A stretch of 64,000 bases of DNA. Source: SIG565 sp045651765 (lineage in GTDB: Bacteria; Bacillota; Clostridia; Oscillospirales; Acutalibacteraceae). The stretch is from the NCBI GenBank assembly GCA_045651765.1, contig JAZRSY010000008.1, forward strand, positions 62,001 to 126,000, read 5' to 3'. The notes below the pieces were generated by a model. It was not told the DNA's origin. It did no database searches and saw nothing but the letters and a program-made list of their open reading frames with translations. This document shows positions 43,882 to 53,503 of this stretch, one piece after another (the stretch's first letter is position 1; every line of letters starts with the position of its first letter). A program made the position numbers and the translations under genes.

Positions 43882-44946
43882 TTATAATAAATCATTAACA
43901 ATTGTGTCAACTCTATGCACCCAAAGGTTTCGGTCTGCCATATTTTGCTTAACATTTGTTTTATATGTGTTATATTGTTCTTGATTTTCAAGCAGCCTTT
44001 TTATAGCACAAGAAAATGCTTCCGGAGAGTGTTTTGAAACCTCTCCAAAACCGTTGTTATTAATAATTGTTGCCATTGCCAAAGAATTAGTAGACACAAC
44101 AGGCAACCCGTAACTTAAATATTGAAAAAGTTTTGTGCCAACTGCAAGGTTTGAATATTCGTTATCGGTTAAGGTTAACAATCCAACATCCGATTTTTTG
44201 TACAAAGGTTCGAGTTCTTTGCCCGAAGCATGATGCACCTCTAGCCACGAATATTTTGAAATGTCTGTATTTAAAGATTTAAATTCCCGTTCGCGACACA
44301 CTAAAATCAATTTATACGCATCTTCATCTTTATTCAACAGTTCAAACGTTTTTAACAAGAGAGGAAAACCGTAAAACTCAGAAACGCCACCAACATAAAT
44401 ACAGGTATTTGTAATTTTGTGTTCCGGCAAGAAACATAAAGCTCCCGCAGGGGGAAGAGCTTTCATAGATTTGTAGTTAAAATATTTAAAGCACTGTTCG
44501 CTAGGAAAATAAACAACATCTACATATCGCAAAATTTTATCGGTCTTATATTGCATAATATCTAAATATTTTTCTTTTAAACAGTTAATAAAACCTTTGC
44601 GTTTTGGAAATAATTCAGGAAAATTGCGGTAAAAATCACGGTAAAAATATGAGGTTGGGATTTTTTTCTTATATAGATATCTAATCATATCATAATCACA
44701 TTTATGAATCATAGGGTATGTTGAAGATTCTATATAACATAAGTCCGGTTTGTTTTCTTCAACCCAAATTTTTGCCTTTTCCACTTCTTTTGCACGAAGT
44801 TTTCCTTGGCCTCTGCCCTCAAAACCGCTAAGAACATAAACCGTATGTCCGCGTTCTAAAAAGGCGTTATACATACAATTCGGCCTAAGCCCCGAACCGG
44901 AAGATAAATTCCCAAGGTCTCCTATAATTATATAAAGAATCTTCAT
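43882..44946 (-). CDS. Glycosyltransferase (GT4-like)
   Basis: A 354-residue GT-B protein. IIGDLGNLSSGSGLRPNCM at the start carries the acceptor-domain glycine loop. The C-terminal half has CIYVGGVSEFYGFPLLL and the conserved GTKLFQYLSYGLPVVSTN region with a reduced E-x7-E motif. ATG 44946 has GGGAG 8 bp upstream and replaces the longer frame from 44961. Substrates are unknown. It is very AT-rich. Confidence 0.8.
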   Translation of the reverse strand: MKILYIIIGDLGNLSSGSGLRPNCMYNAFLERGHTVYVLSGFEGRGQGKLRAKEVEKAKIWVEENKPDLCYIESSTYPMIHKCDYDMIRYLYKKKIPTSYFYRDFYRNFPELFPKRKGFINCLKEKYLDIMQYKTDKILRYVDVVYFPSEQCFKYFNYKSMKALPPAGALCFLPEHKITNTCIYVGGVSEFYGFPLLLKTFELLNKDEDAYKLILVCREREFKSLNTDISKYSWLEVHHASGKELEPLYKKSDVGLLTLTDNEYSNLAVGTKLFQYLSYGLPVVSTNSLAMATIINNNGFGEVSKHSPEAFSCAIKRLLENQEQYNTYKTNVKQNMADRNLWVHRVDTIVNDLL

Positions 44947-45004
44947 AATACAATCTCCCAAAAAACAGGTTTATTAATGCTGATTAATTTAAAAACTTTT
45001 ATTT

Positions 45005-46432
45005 TTATGCTTTTGTATTGTGGGTATTAATCTTTTTAATCAACGGAGCTTGTAATAAATAATAATAATACGCCAACATACAATTGAATGACCCAATTGA
45101 AGCTAACAAGGATGTAACTCCAAATGCAATAGTTATTATTAATGGCAACAAAGCATATGGTTGATTCTTATTTTTAAACGCATAAATAACACTTTTTATG
45201 CCTGCAAAAATATTAAACGCCATATACAACAAACCCGATAAAATACCGAAACTATACGAATACTGAAGTATATTGTTATGCGCTGTTGGTGTTTCGTATA
45301 TTCTATCTCCAACTTCTATTTTAAAAGAATATGAATCGCTGTGTCCTGAAAAATTAAGCTCTTTAATAAAACCTTCCCAAATTCCCAACCGCCCGGTTGA
45401 GTAACTTGCAAGTGTTTTATCATCTGTATTCATACGGTCTTCGTTTGTTTCTTTTATTTCATTTAAAATGTCTTTCCAGTTTTGGTTGTTTCCTTTGTTT
45501 GATGTATTTCCTAAATCTTTGTCAGTTTCATTATTAGGGTTTTGTGCTCCATTATTGTTTTCTATAACAAACGAGCTAACCCAATCTACAGTCTTGTCAG
45601 AAATTTGAGACGCAACTATAACCGATGGAACAATAACAACCAAACTAAGAGCAATTAAAGAAAGCCTTTTAATGCAAAAATTTATGCTGTTTTTAAAATC
45701 AAACAAAAGAATAATTATTAAAAACACAAGAACTGCCATTGCGGCCGATAATAATCCTGTTCTGGAACCTGTGTAGTATAAATATGCGCAAACAATTGCC
45801 AAAAGTGTTGCATTTAGCCAAAACTTTTTCTTTGTTTTAACTGCATATATCTCTACTAACAAACAACAGAACACCACAGTTAAATAGGCAGACATGCCAT
45901 TTGTATTATAAAACATTCCTTCATATTGCCTACCTTCAATAGGGTACAATATAAAATGAATTATTAAAAACAAATAAAATGACCACCTGCAGCCTTTTAT
46001 TAATAACTTAAATATTTTAAAAACATCAACACTATTCCATACTAAAAACACTATTGGAAAAACAATTAAAGCTAAAATTGCTTGTGAAAAATGATTTGTA
46101 TCGTTGACAAAACCTGAAATCAGGGCACAAATTCCAAATCCTATTCCCGGCAAACATATCCACCAATTTAATTTTATGGGAACAAAATCTGAAGGTAAAG
46201 AGCAAAGAATCATTACCCCGGACAGAAAACATCCTATTACAAAAACATAAAAATAACGCAAATCAAAAAGAATAGTAGCTCTGAAAAAAGAGTAAACAAA
46301 ATAATTGCAAAAAAGCAAAAATGCACTTACAACAAAAATTCTATCTTTAGTTTTGCTAGAAAAATTCCCCATAAATTTTGATAAAGGGAATAATATAAAA
46401 TTAAAAAGAAAATTCTGTATCTTTGCTACCAT
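45005..46432 (-). CDS. O-antigen polymerase/ligase-like membrane protein (Wzy)
   Basis: A 475-residue membrane protein with about 12 helices. It carries the Wzy/WaaL-type large extracytoplasmic loop (about residues 275-390), polar and Asn/Asp-rich, flanked by YYTGSRTGLLSAAMAVLVFL before and AHNNILQYSYSFGILSGLLY after. The conserved TGSRTG and HNN motifs place it in the O-antigen ligase/polymerase family. It would polymerise repeat units on the outer face. It starts almost directly after the glycosyltransferase stop at 46435. Confidence 0.82.
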   Translation of the reverse strand: MVAKIQNFLFNFILFPLSKFMGNFSSKTKDRIFVVSAFLLFCNYFVYSFFRATILFDLRYFYVFVIGCFLSGVMILCSLPSDFVPIKLNWWICLPGIGFGICALISGFVNDTNHFSQAILALIVFPIVFLVWNSVDVFKIFKLLIKGCRWSFYLFLIIHFILYPIEGRQYEGMFYNTNGMSAYLTVVFCCLLVEIYAVKTKKKFWLNATLLAIVCAYLYYTGSRTGLLSAAMAVLVFLIIILLFDFKNSINFCIKRLSLIALSLVVIVPSVIVASQISDKTVDWVSSFVIENNNGAQNPNNETDKDLGNTSNKGNNQNWKDILNEIKETNEDRMNTDDKTLASYSTGRLGIWEGFIKELNFSGHSDSYSFKIEVGDRIYETPTAHNNILQYSYSFGILSGLLYMAFNIFAGIKSVIYAFKNKNQPYALLPLIITIAFGVTSLLASIGSFNCMLAYYYYLLQAPLIKKINTHNTKA

Positions 46433-46434
46433 TT

Positions 46435-47562
46435 TTATGCCAACCTCTTAAATAATTCAACATACTTTTCTGCATTATCTCGCCAGGTTAGATTTTCTAC
46501 ATCTTTCTTGGCGTTTGCTATTATTTTATCTGATAAGGTTTTATCATTTAAAACTTTATTAATTACATTAACAATAGAATCCACATCGTCTGCGGGCACT
46601 AAAAAGCCGTTTTCACCCGAAACTATCAAGTCCGAGATTCCTTCGCCCTGGGTACCAACAGTAACACACCCCGAAGCCATAGCCTCAAGGTACACTATGC
46701 CAAAACCTTCAGGTTTGCTTGGCATAACAAAGAACTGTGATTTGTTCATTTCTTGCAATACATTTTCATTAGGCAGTCTGCCTAAAAAAGAGACCGAATC
46801 TTTTACCCCAAGTTTTTCACACAAAAGTTCCAGGCGTTGCCTTTCGGGGCCTTCGCCTATAATTGTAAGGTGCATTTTAGGGTAACTGTTTTTTAATTTG
46901 CAAAACGCCTTAATGGTTACATCGTTCTTTTTTTGCGGGATTAAATTGCCAACTTGTATTATGGAATATTCATTTTTTTTAATATTATTGTGAATATATT
47001 CTACATTAAACCCGTTAAGTATAACATAACTTGGCGTTTTAACATCACAGTTTAAAACTTTCTGTTTCAAGGTTGAACTAACGGCAACCACGGCATCAAC
47101 ATTTTCACAGCATTTTTTAATAAAAGCTTTATCGCCCTTTTCATAAGGAATAGTTATGTCTGAACCGTGTGTTGTAACAACCAAAGGACATTGAAACTGT
47201 GTTTTTAGCCATTTCCCCAATTCTTCACAAAAACCAAATGCATGCGTTTGAATAACATCCGGTTTAAAATCGCGTAGAATATTTTTTATATTCATTTTCA
47301 ATGCGGTTACAGCTGATTTTACATTAAAGAATTTCTCACCGTATTTTGAAAATGATATATATCTCAAATAATAATATTCTATATTGTCAATAACAACTTT
47401 TGAAGAATTCTTTTTATTATCCCAACCCTTTTTACCAAAAGCTATTGGAGAAATACAAAAAACCCGATGTCCCAAAGAGGCGTATTCCTTCATTTGTTCG
47501 TGAACAAAAACAGACGATGGGGAATCATCAGAGGAAAAAAAGGCTACAACCAAAATGTTCAT
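46435..47562 (-). CDS. GT4-type glycosyltransferase
   Basis: A 375-residue retaining glycosyltransferase. VVTTHGSDITIPYEKGDKAF occurs in the acceptor half. In the donor half are IIQVGNLIPQKKNDVTIKAF, LTIIGEGPERQRLE and MPSKPEGFGIVYLEAMASG (E-x7-E). These are the standard GT4 motifs. The sugar is unknown. AAAGGA precedes the ATG. The 101-bp gap upstream has no clear promoter, so it probably belongs to the same transcript. Confidence 0.88.
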   Translation of the reverse strand: MNILVVAFFSSDDSPSSVFVHEQMKEYASLGHRVFCISPIAFGKKGWDNKKNSSKVVIDNIEYYYLRYISFSKYGEKFFNVKSAVTALKMNIKNILRDFKPDVIQTHAFGFCEELGKWLKTQFQCPLVVTTHGSDITIPYEKGDKAFIKKCCENVDAVVAVSSTLKQKVLNCDVKTPSYVILNGFNVEYIHNNIKKNEYSIIQVGNLIPQKKNDVTIKAFCKLKNSYPKMHLTIIGEGPERQRLELLCEKLGVKDSVSFLGRLPNENVLQEMNKSQFFVMPSKPEGFGIVYLEAMASGCVTVGTQGEGISDLIVSGENGFLVPADDVDSIVNVINKVLNDKTLSDKIIANAKKDVENLTWRDNAEKYVELFKRLA

Positions 47563-47663
47563 TTTTTTAATCCTTTCAGTTTTAATAAGAAGCTTTTAAA
47601 ATAAGTTCTTAATGAAACTGTAATATTATCATGCTTGTTATTGGTTAAAATCTGAGCAATTTT

Positions 47664-48743
47664 TTATTTACCAAATCTGCCAATAAAATCAGTGGAAGCT
47701 ACATCTTTAAGTGGCAATTTAACAGGTGCGCCTGTGGCAGCCGACTGGTAAACGGCCAAAATCATTTCAAGCGCATTTCTGCCTGCAACGGCGTCCACAT
47801 ACGGCTTGCGGTCGTTCTCAATGGCATCCATCACATCGGCAAAAAGGCTGGTGTGGCCATTGCCATAAACATTAGAGGTTGCTTCTTCAAGGCCTTTGTT
47901 TTTCTGGTCGGCATCGTTTTCATCGGCAAAATCCCAAACATCTATATTATTTGTGGATTTACCGCCCAATTTAACGGTACCGTTTTGGCCAAACAAATAT
48001 AAAGTTTCTTCTAAGTTTTTGGGGTAAACATTGGTGGTACCCTCAATGGTGCCAACGGCGCCGTTTTTAAATTTAACAACGGCCATACCAATATCTTCGC
48101 ACTCTAAATAATCGTGGAATTGTTGTTTGGTAACACCGTAAACCTCGTCAACCTCGTTACCCATCATCCAACGGAGCAAATCAATGCCGTGAATGCACTG
48201 GTTCATAAGGCAGCCGCCATCTTGCGCCCAGGTGCCGCGCCATGGGGCCTGGGTATAATAATCTTTATTGCGGTTCCACCTAACATGAATTGAACCGTGC
48301 GAAATTGTGCCAAAACGGCCGCTTTCCACGGCATTGCGCATTTCTTGAACAGCAATATTAAAGCGGTTTTGGTGGCAGGCCGAAACCTTAACGCCTTTTT
48401 CTTGGCTGCGTTTAATAATCTCTTCGGCATCGCGCATATTCATTGCCATTGGTTTTTCAATAATAACGTTAACACCATTATCAATGCAGTGAAGCGCTAT
48501 TTCGGCATGAATCCCGCTTTCGGTTGCAATGGAAACCAAAGTAATTTCGTTTTCTGAAAGCATCTTTTTATAATCGGTGTAGCGTTTAATGGTTTGGTCG
48601 TTTTCAAGACCGTGCTTGGCCAAAAGATTCTCCATAGCCTCGGGCAGAATGTCGCAAACGGCAACAATTTCTAACTTGTTGTTTACCGCAGCTTTAATGT
48701 GGTTTGTAGAGATTCGGCCACAGCCAATAAGTGCATATTTCAT
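47664..48743 (-). CDS. wbpB: UDP-GlcNAc-uronate 3-dehydrogenase (Gfo/Idh/MocA family, WbpB/WlbA-like)
   Basis: A 359-residue NAD-dependent oxidoreductase. The Rossmann start is ALIGCGRISTNHI. Catalytic EKPMAMN is near residue 96, and HVRWNRNKDYY and QAPWRGTWAQDGGCLMNQ are strongly typical of WlbA/WbpB. It oxidises C3 of UDP-N-acetylglucosaminuronic acid, the product of the WbpA-like enzyme, to give the keto sugar aminated by the WbpE-like enzyme. AGGAG precedes the ATG. Its higher GC than the neighbouring transferase genes suggests a different history within the cluster. Confidence 0.86.
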   Translation of the reverse strand: MKYALIGCGRISTNHIKAAVNNKLEIVAVCDILPEAMENLLAKHGLENDQTIKRYTDYKKMLSENEITLVSIATESGIHAEIALHCIDNGVNVIIEKPMAMNMRDAEEIIKRSQEKGVKVSACHQNRFNIAVQEMRNAVESGRFGTISHGSIHVRWNRNKDYYTQAPWRGTWAQDGGCLMNQCIHGIDLLRWMMGNEVDEVYGVTKQQFHDYLECEDIGMAVVKFKNGAVGTIEGTTNVYPKNLEETLYLFGQNGTVKLGGKSTNNIDVWDFADENDADQKNKGLEEATSNVYGNGHTSLFADVMDAIENDRKPYVDAVAGRNALEMILAVYQSAATGAPVKLPLKDVASTDFIGRFGK

Positions 48744-48761
48744 TTTTAACTCTCCTTAAAA

Positions 48762-49853
48762 TTATAAAAATTTTCTAATAATTGGGTCTATTTTATCGTA
48801 TTTATAATCTGTGTGCTGATGAACCGGAGCATTCATTAATTCGTTAAATTCTGCATCACTCAAATTAAATCTTTCTTTTATAATTTCAATATATTGCTTC
48901 ATAAGAGCTTCGTCATATAAAGGTTCCGACATTTCTCTTAATGCCTCTTCACGAGTCATTTGCCCAGATACTATCATACTTGATAAATGAGATGTTCGCT
49001 TATCAACGCCGAATTTTTTTGGAAACCAATATAACTGAACAAATGCTGTAAGAATATTTTCAAGGTGCTTTCTTCCGTAATATTCAAATCCGCAAAACTC
49101 TTTTAATTCTTTAAAAGCTCTGTCGCGGTTATAATCTATATAATTTAAAAGTCTAGGGCTTATTAACCTGCCTGTTTTTTGTAGTAAATATTTTTTATAG
49201 GGAGAAATAAACTTTAATTTGTTTATTTTTTCGGTTCCGAATTTTTTGTGTATTGCCTTAATGTTAGTTATATCTAGGGCACTATGTGAATTGCCTCGCT
49301 GTAAAATACACTCTAAAGCAAAATTACCGCCGCCTAAAAAATATTTAATTCCGGTTTTTTCTACCAAATCGTATAAAAAGGCGAATAAAATATTATCCTG
49401 CGGTATAGCTAAATTGGGCACGCCGGCCTTCATATAAGCCTTTGTAAGCTCATCATATTGCCTTTTATCGGGTTTTATTGTTCTAAGCTCAATGTTGCTG
49501 GCCTTGCAAAGTTTACGAATGTTTTCCTTGGAAATTTCGGTATCAAAGCCATCGTCAATATGCACACCAAGGATTCTAAGACCCCATTTGTGTCCAAGAT
49601 AAGCAAGATAAGACGAGTCTAGTCCGCCGGAAATTCCCATTATACAATCAAATTGCTTTCCTTTTCCGTCTTCTTTTATTTTTTTTAAAACTTCTTCCAG
49701 TTTCTTTTTTCCTTCTTCATTTGGAAAATATGTCGATGTATTAATCTCTGACAACGCTTGTGTGCAATAATTGCATTGTCCTTCAGCGTTAAATGTTATG
49801 GTTGAATCACTCGAATTATCCATTATACAACGTGCACATCTTTGAAACTTCAT
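48762..49853 (-). CDS. N-acetyl sugar amidotransferase (WbpG/PseA-like)
   Basis: A 363-residue ATP-pyrophosphatase-type enzyme. An N-terminal zinc finger (CARC ... CNYC, residues 6-30) is followed by the PP-loop CIMGISGGLDSSYLAYL near residue 70. It also has the family segments GGGNFALE and the C-terminal HQHTDYKYDKIDPI. Relatives put an amidino or amide group on diacetamido uronic acids or pseudaminic acid, normally with HisH/HisF-like glutaminase partners. Neither partner is in the window. A substrate is supplied by the WbpABDEI-like enzymes of this operon. Confidence 0.85.
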   Translation of the reverse strand: MKFQRCARCIMDNSSDSTITFNAEGQCNYCTQALSEINTSTYFPNEEGKKKLEEVLKKIKEDGKGKQFDCIMGISGGLDSSYLAYLGHKWGLRILGVHIDDGFDTEISKENIRKLCKASNIELRTIKPDKRQYDELTKAYMKAGVPNLAIPQDNILFAFLYDLVEKTGIKYFLGGGNFALECILQRGNSHSALDITNIKAIHKKFGTEKINKLKFISPYKKYLLQKTGRLISPRLLNYIDYNRDRAFKELKEFCGFEYYGRKHLENILTAFVQLYWFPKKFGVDKRTSHLSSMIVSGQMTREEALREMSEPLYDEALMKQYIEIIKERFNLSDAEFNELMNAPVHQHTDYKYDKIDPIIRKFL

Positions 49854-49990
49854 TTTAACTATTCCTTACGTATAAAATTTATAAACACCTAAAAACTAAA
49901 CCCAACAATAAAAGCTGCCATTTTAATAAACGGTAATTTGTTTTTTAAGTAAACTCATATTACGATAAACTTTTAAGTGTATTTTTATAA

Positions 49991-51103
49991 CTATATTTTG
50001 GTCATTACTCTACGATAAAGTTCGTAAAGCTTTTTTTCTTCTACACCCCAATTAAATTCTTTTTTAATTGCCTTACGGCCGTTTTCACCCATTTGTTTGG
50101 CAATCTCGGGGTTATCAATAAGATATCTGACTGCATTTTCGATTTGATTTATGTTTTTAGGGTCAATGCAAATTCCGCATTTATATCTTTCCACAAATTC
50201 TTTCCACAAAACAAAATCTGTGCAAATCACAGGAAGCCCTGCCATCATTTCCTCAAATATTTTTGTGTTGCCTATTGTTCCATTTTGCCAATCTGTGTTT
50301 CTGCCCGGAGAAAGAAGTGCCAAACCTATCATACTTTCTTCTAAATGGGTAGCAACTTCTTTATGAGGGATTTTACCTAAAAATTCCACTTGTTTCCAGC
50401 CCTTAAGTTGCTTTAAACTCTCAAAATAAGTTTCCGAACAACTACCGCAAAGGCAGTATTTACATTGGGGTATTCTTTCCAATGCTTTTAAGAATATATG
50501 ATGATTCCATTGAGAAGAAATTCCGCCGGCAAATGCAACCTGCACCTTTTTTTTAGAAGAGATGTTATTTATTCCTTCTTCAAAAATAGGGTAATTTGCT
50601 ATTTGAACCGTATTTTCTTGAAATGCTTTAAAATAATTAACAATGTTTGGCGTTACGGTTACAACGGCATCTAGTTTTTTGCAAATTCTTTTTTGATATG
50701 CGGAATATATCTCAAATACCATTTTACGTATAAAAGAAGGAAGCCATTCTTTTTCAAAAACAGCCTCCGCTGTATGTTCGTGGCTGTCAAAAATTACCTT
50801 CTTGCCTTTTCTTTTTAACTTTAAAGCATATGGTAAAAGCTCGGGGTCGTGTATATGATAAATATCAGCATTGACCGAACACGCTTTTTTGTAAGCCTGT
50901 TTTGAAGTTAAAAGTATGCGTTTTATGCGATTAGACGCAATATTACCAAATCCGGCAATGTGAACTCCGTTTTTTTCGCCATCTTCGCCTTGTTGCACAA
51001 GGGTTACATCATACCCCTCGCGCACTAAAGAAACACATTCTTTATGAAAAATACGAACATCCTCTTTTGGATGAGCGCTCGTAATATGGCATACCTTTAT
51101 CAT
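49991..51103 (-). CDS. GT4-type glycosyltransferase
   Basis: A 370-residue retaining glycosyltransferase. ITSAHPKEDVRIFHKECVSL at the start and HIHDPELLPYALKLK are typical of a GT4 subgroup in capsule loci. The donor half has VAFAGGISSQWNHHIFLKAL and GLALLSPGRNTDWQNGTIGNTK followed by FEEMMAGLPVICTD. It overlaps the WbpI-like gene by 4 bp (ATGA). About 137 bp of AT-rich sequence with no feature that I recognise follows upstream of the next gene. Confidence 0.85.
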   Translation of the reverse strand: MIKVCHITSAHPKEDVRIFHKECVSLVREGYDVTLVQQGEDGEKNGVHIAGFGNIASNRIKRILLTSKQAYKKACSVNADIYHIHDPELLPYALKLKRKGKKVIFDSHEHTAEAVFEKEWLPSFIRKMVFEIYSAYQKRICKKLDAVVTVTPNIVNYFKAFQENTVQIANYPIFEEGINNISSKKKVQVAFAGGISSQWNHHIFLKALERIPQCKYCLCGSCSETYFESLKQLKGWKQVEFLGKIPHKEVATHLEESMIGLALLSPGRNTDWQNGTIGNTKIFEEMMAGLPVICTDFVLWKEFVERYKCGICIDPKNINQIENAVRYLIDNPEIAKQMGENGRKAIKKEFNWGVEEKKLYELYRRVMTKI

Positions 51104-52182
51104 TTAATATACTCCCGTATTTTTTCAACTATTATTTCAGCACTGTGACCATCGCCGAAAGGCAAATAATTCGGATTAAAAACTATATCCCTGTTAAGTT
51201 TGGTTAAAATATCCTCTTTTTCGGGCTTGGCCAACACGTTGCAGCCGTCCTGCATTGTTTCGGGCCAAACAACAAAATCGAGCACCGTTACACAGGGTTT
51301 CTTGGCAAAGAAAGCCTCGCGCTGAACTCCGCCTGAATCGGTAACAATTTTTTTGGCGTTATTCACAAGTGCTACCGATGTTTTGTAACCTACGGGCTGT
51401 GTTAAAATTACATTTTTATAGCTGTTTTTTTCGCAAAGTGCCACAGCACGCTCGCGGTTGCGTGGGTGAACAGGGTATATTGTTTTGGCATCTAACGAAT
51501 TCATGGCCGCTAAAATACCATTTAGTTTTTCGTCGGTATCGGTATTCTCTTGGCGGTGGCAGGTCATATAATAAAAATCTTTAGGCACAATAATTTCGTT
51601 GTTGTATAAATCCTTAACCAAACCAAGTTCGGTGCCGTCTAACCTGCTTGTATAATAAACAAAAGCATCATACATTGGGTCACCCACAACAGTGGAAATG
51701 TCGCCAAGGCCTTCCCTCTTTAAAAATTCAAAGCTTGAAAGTGTGCATGGAAAATTAAGGGAAGCCACATGGTCTGTTACCCTGCGGTTAACCTCTTCCG
51801 GACTTTCAAGCGTACCAAATCTGTTCCCTGCTTCTACATGGCAGATGGGAATATGAAGTTTAACTGCAGCAAGAGCTGCAGCCATTGTAGAATTAGTGTC
51901 TCCAAAGAGCAACACCATATCGGGTTGCTCTTTTATAAACACTTCTTCAAGCTTAATAAGCATTTGTCCGGTCATTTGGCCGTGTGTTCCGCCGGATACG
52001 CCTAAATTATAATCGGGTTTTGGAATATCCATCTCCTCGAAAAATACATCCGACATATTGTAATCGTAGTGCTGACCCGTATGAATCAGCACCTCGTTAT
52101 AATACTTGCGAAGAACCCTTGAAACCACCGCTAATTTAATAAACTGTGGGCGAGCCCCTACAACCGAGCAAATTTTTTTCAT
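51100..52182 (-). CDS. wbpI: UDP-sugar 2-epimerase, non-hydrolysing (WbpI/WecB-like)
   Basis: A 360-residue GT-B-fold epimerase. The motifs are VVGARPQFIKLAVVSR, HTGQHYDYNMSDVFF, GDTNSTMAAALAA, HVEAGNRFGTLESPEEVNRR and TDSGGVQREAFF. The HVEAGNR variant (instead of HVEAGLR of WecB) matches the branch acting on UDP-diacetamido-glucuronic acid. In this operon it would convert UDP-GlcNAc3NAcA to UDP-ManNAc3NAcA, the last step. It overlaps the WbpA-like gene by 1 bp. Confidence 0.85.
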   Translation of the reverse strand: MKKICSVVGARPQFIKLAVVSRVLRKYYNEVLIHTGQHYDYNMSDVFFEEMDIPKPDYNLGVSGGTHGQMTGQMLIKLEEVFIKEQPDMVLLFGDTNSTMAAALAAVKLHIPICHVEAGNRFGTLESPEEVNRRVTDHVASLNFPCTLSSFEFLKREGLGDISTVVGDPMYDAFVYYTSRLDGTELGLVKDLYNNEIIVPKDFYYMTCHRQENTDTDEKLNGILAAMNSLDAKTIYPVHPRNRERAVALCEKNSYKNVILTQPVGYKTSVALVNNAKKIVTDSGGVQREAFFAKKPCVTVLDFVVWPETMQDGCNVLAKPEKEDILTKLNRDIVFNPNYLPFGDGHSAEIIVEKIREYIK

Positions 52183-53501
52183 TATAATACCTCTATATTA
52201 GCTTTGTTAGCAACATTCTTGGTTACATTTTTGCAGTCGAATACCGGCACACCTGTGTTACATACCATATCGTAATCAACATTAGTGTGGGCGGTGGTAA
52301 TGCAAACTAAATCGTAGCCCTTAATAATTTCGGGGTCGATTTTTTCAATACCCTTCATGCTTACGCCGTTCTCACGGAACTCAGGAATGAATGGGTCATA
52401 GAAATCTATGTGAGCGCCTGTTTTTTCAAACTCTTCAATAACGCGAATAGCGGGGCTTTCACGGTAATCATCAATATCTTGCTTGTAGGCAACGCCCAAA
52501 ACCAATACCTTAGAGCCGTTAAGTGATTTTTTATGATTGTTAAGGATTTTTCCTGCACGCTCAACGGTATATTCAGGCATTCTGTCGTTAATCATCATGG
52601 AAGCTTCTATCATAGATGTGTGGAAGCCGAACTCGCGGGCTTTCCAGCTTAAATAGTATGGGTCAAGCGGTATGCAGTGTCCGCCAAGACCGGGGCCCGG
52701 GTAGAATGCTTGGAAACCATAAGGTTTAGTTTTAGCGGCATCTACAACCTCCCAAATGCTAATACCCATTTTGTTGCATAAAATGGCAAGTTCGTTAACC
52801 AAGCCAATGTTAATGTTGCGGTAGGTGTTCTCTAAAATCTTTTCCATCTCGGCAACGGCAGGGCTGGAAACTGTGTGAACATCGCCATCTAATATAGCGC
52901 GGTATACCATAGAAATAACCTCGGCTGCATCGTCGCCAATGGCACCTACAACCTTAGGTGTATTGCTTGTCTTATAAATCAAGTTGCCTGGGTCAACACG
53001 CTCGGGCGAGAAACCTAAATAAAAATCTTCGCCGCATTTTAGGCCCGAACCTTGCTCTAAAATTGGTTTTAATAATTCTTCGGTGGTGCCGGGGTATGTT
53101 GTGGATTCAAGAACAACCATGGTGCCGGCCTTCATGTATTTTGAAACAACCTCGGTAGAGGAGCGAACATAACTTATGTCGGGTTGTTGGTGAGCATCAA
53201 GCGGAGTGGGAACGCAAATAGCAATAAAATCTACATCTTTAATTTTGCTGAAATCGGTAGTGGCGGTAAGCATACCGGAGGCAACTAATTCTTCCAAATC
53301 GGAATCTACAACGTCGCCAATGTAGTTTTTACCGGCATTAACCAAATCTACCTTGGCTTGCTGAACGTCGAAGCCAATGGTTTTAAAGCCGTGTTTTGCT
53401 TTGTCTACGGCTAGTGGGAGACCCACATAGCCAAGGCCACAAACACCCATGGTTAATGTTTTGTTTTGGATTTTTTCAATAAGCGCTTCTTTGATAGACA
53501 T
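52182..53501 (-). CDS. wbpA: UDP-N-acetylglucosamine 6-dehydrogenase (WbpA-like)
   Basis: A 439-residue nucleotide-sugar dehydrogenase. The NAD site is GVCGLGYVGLPLAV, followed by FIAICVPTPL and LESTTYPGTTEELL. The catalytic Cys lies in GLGGHCIPLDPYY near residue 270. GVAYKQDIDDYRESPAI is in the C-terminal UDP-binding domain. It oxidises UDP-GlcNAc to the uronic acid, step one of the pathway. AGGAGA lies 10 bp before the ATG. It begins 2 bp after the acetyltransferase gene stops. Confidence 0.9.
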   Translation of the reverse strand: MSIKEALIEKIQNKTLTMGVCGLGYVGLPLAVDKAKHGFKTIGFDVQQAKVDLVNAGKNYIGDVVDSDLEELVASGMLTATTDFSKIKDVDFIAICVPTPLDAHQQPDISYVRSSTEVVSKYMKAGTMVVLESTTYPGTTEELLKPILEQGSGLKCGEDFYLGFSPERVDPGNLIYKTSNTPKVVGAIGDDAAEVISMVYRAILDGDVHTVSSPAVAEMEKILENTYRNINIGLVNELAILCNKMGISIWEVVDAAKTKPYGFQAFYPGPGLGGHCIPLDPYYLSWKAREFGFHTSMIEASMMINDRMPEYTVERAGKILNNHKKSLNGSKVLVLGVAYKQDIDDYRESPAIRVIEEFEKTGAHIDFYDPFIPEFRENGVSMKGIEKIDPEIIKGYDLVCITTAHTNVDYDMVCNTGVPVFDCKNVTKNVANKANIEVL

Positions 53502-53503
53502 AA

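Noticed and set aside
49854..49990. Gap between two polysaccharide genes as a promoter or remnant gene
   Set aside because: It is AT-rich but lacks paired -35/-10 boxes, hairpins or any readable frame of note.
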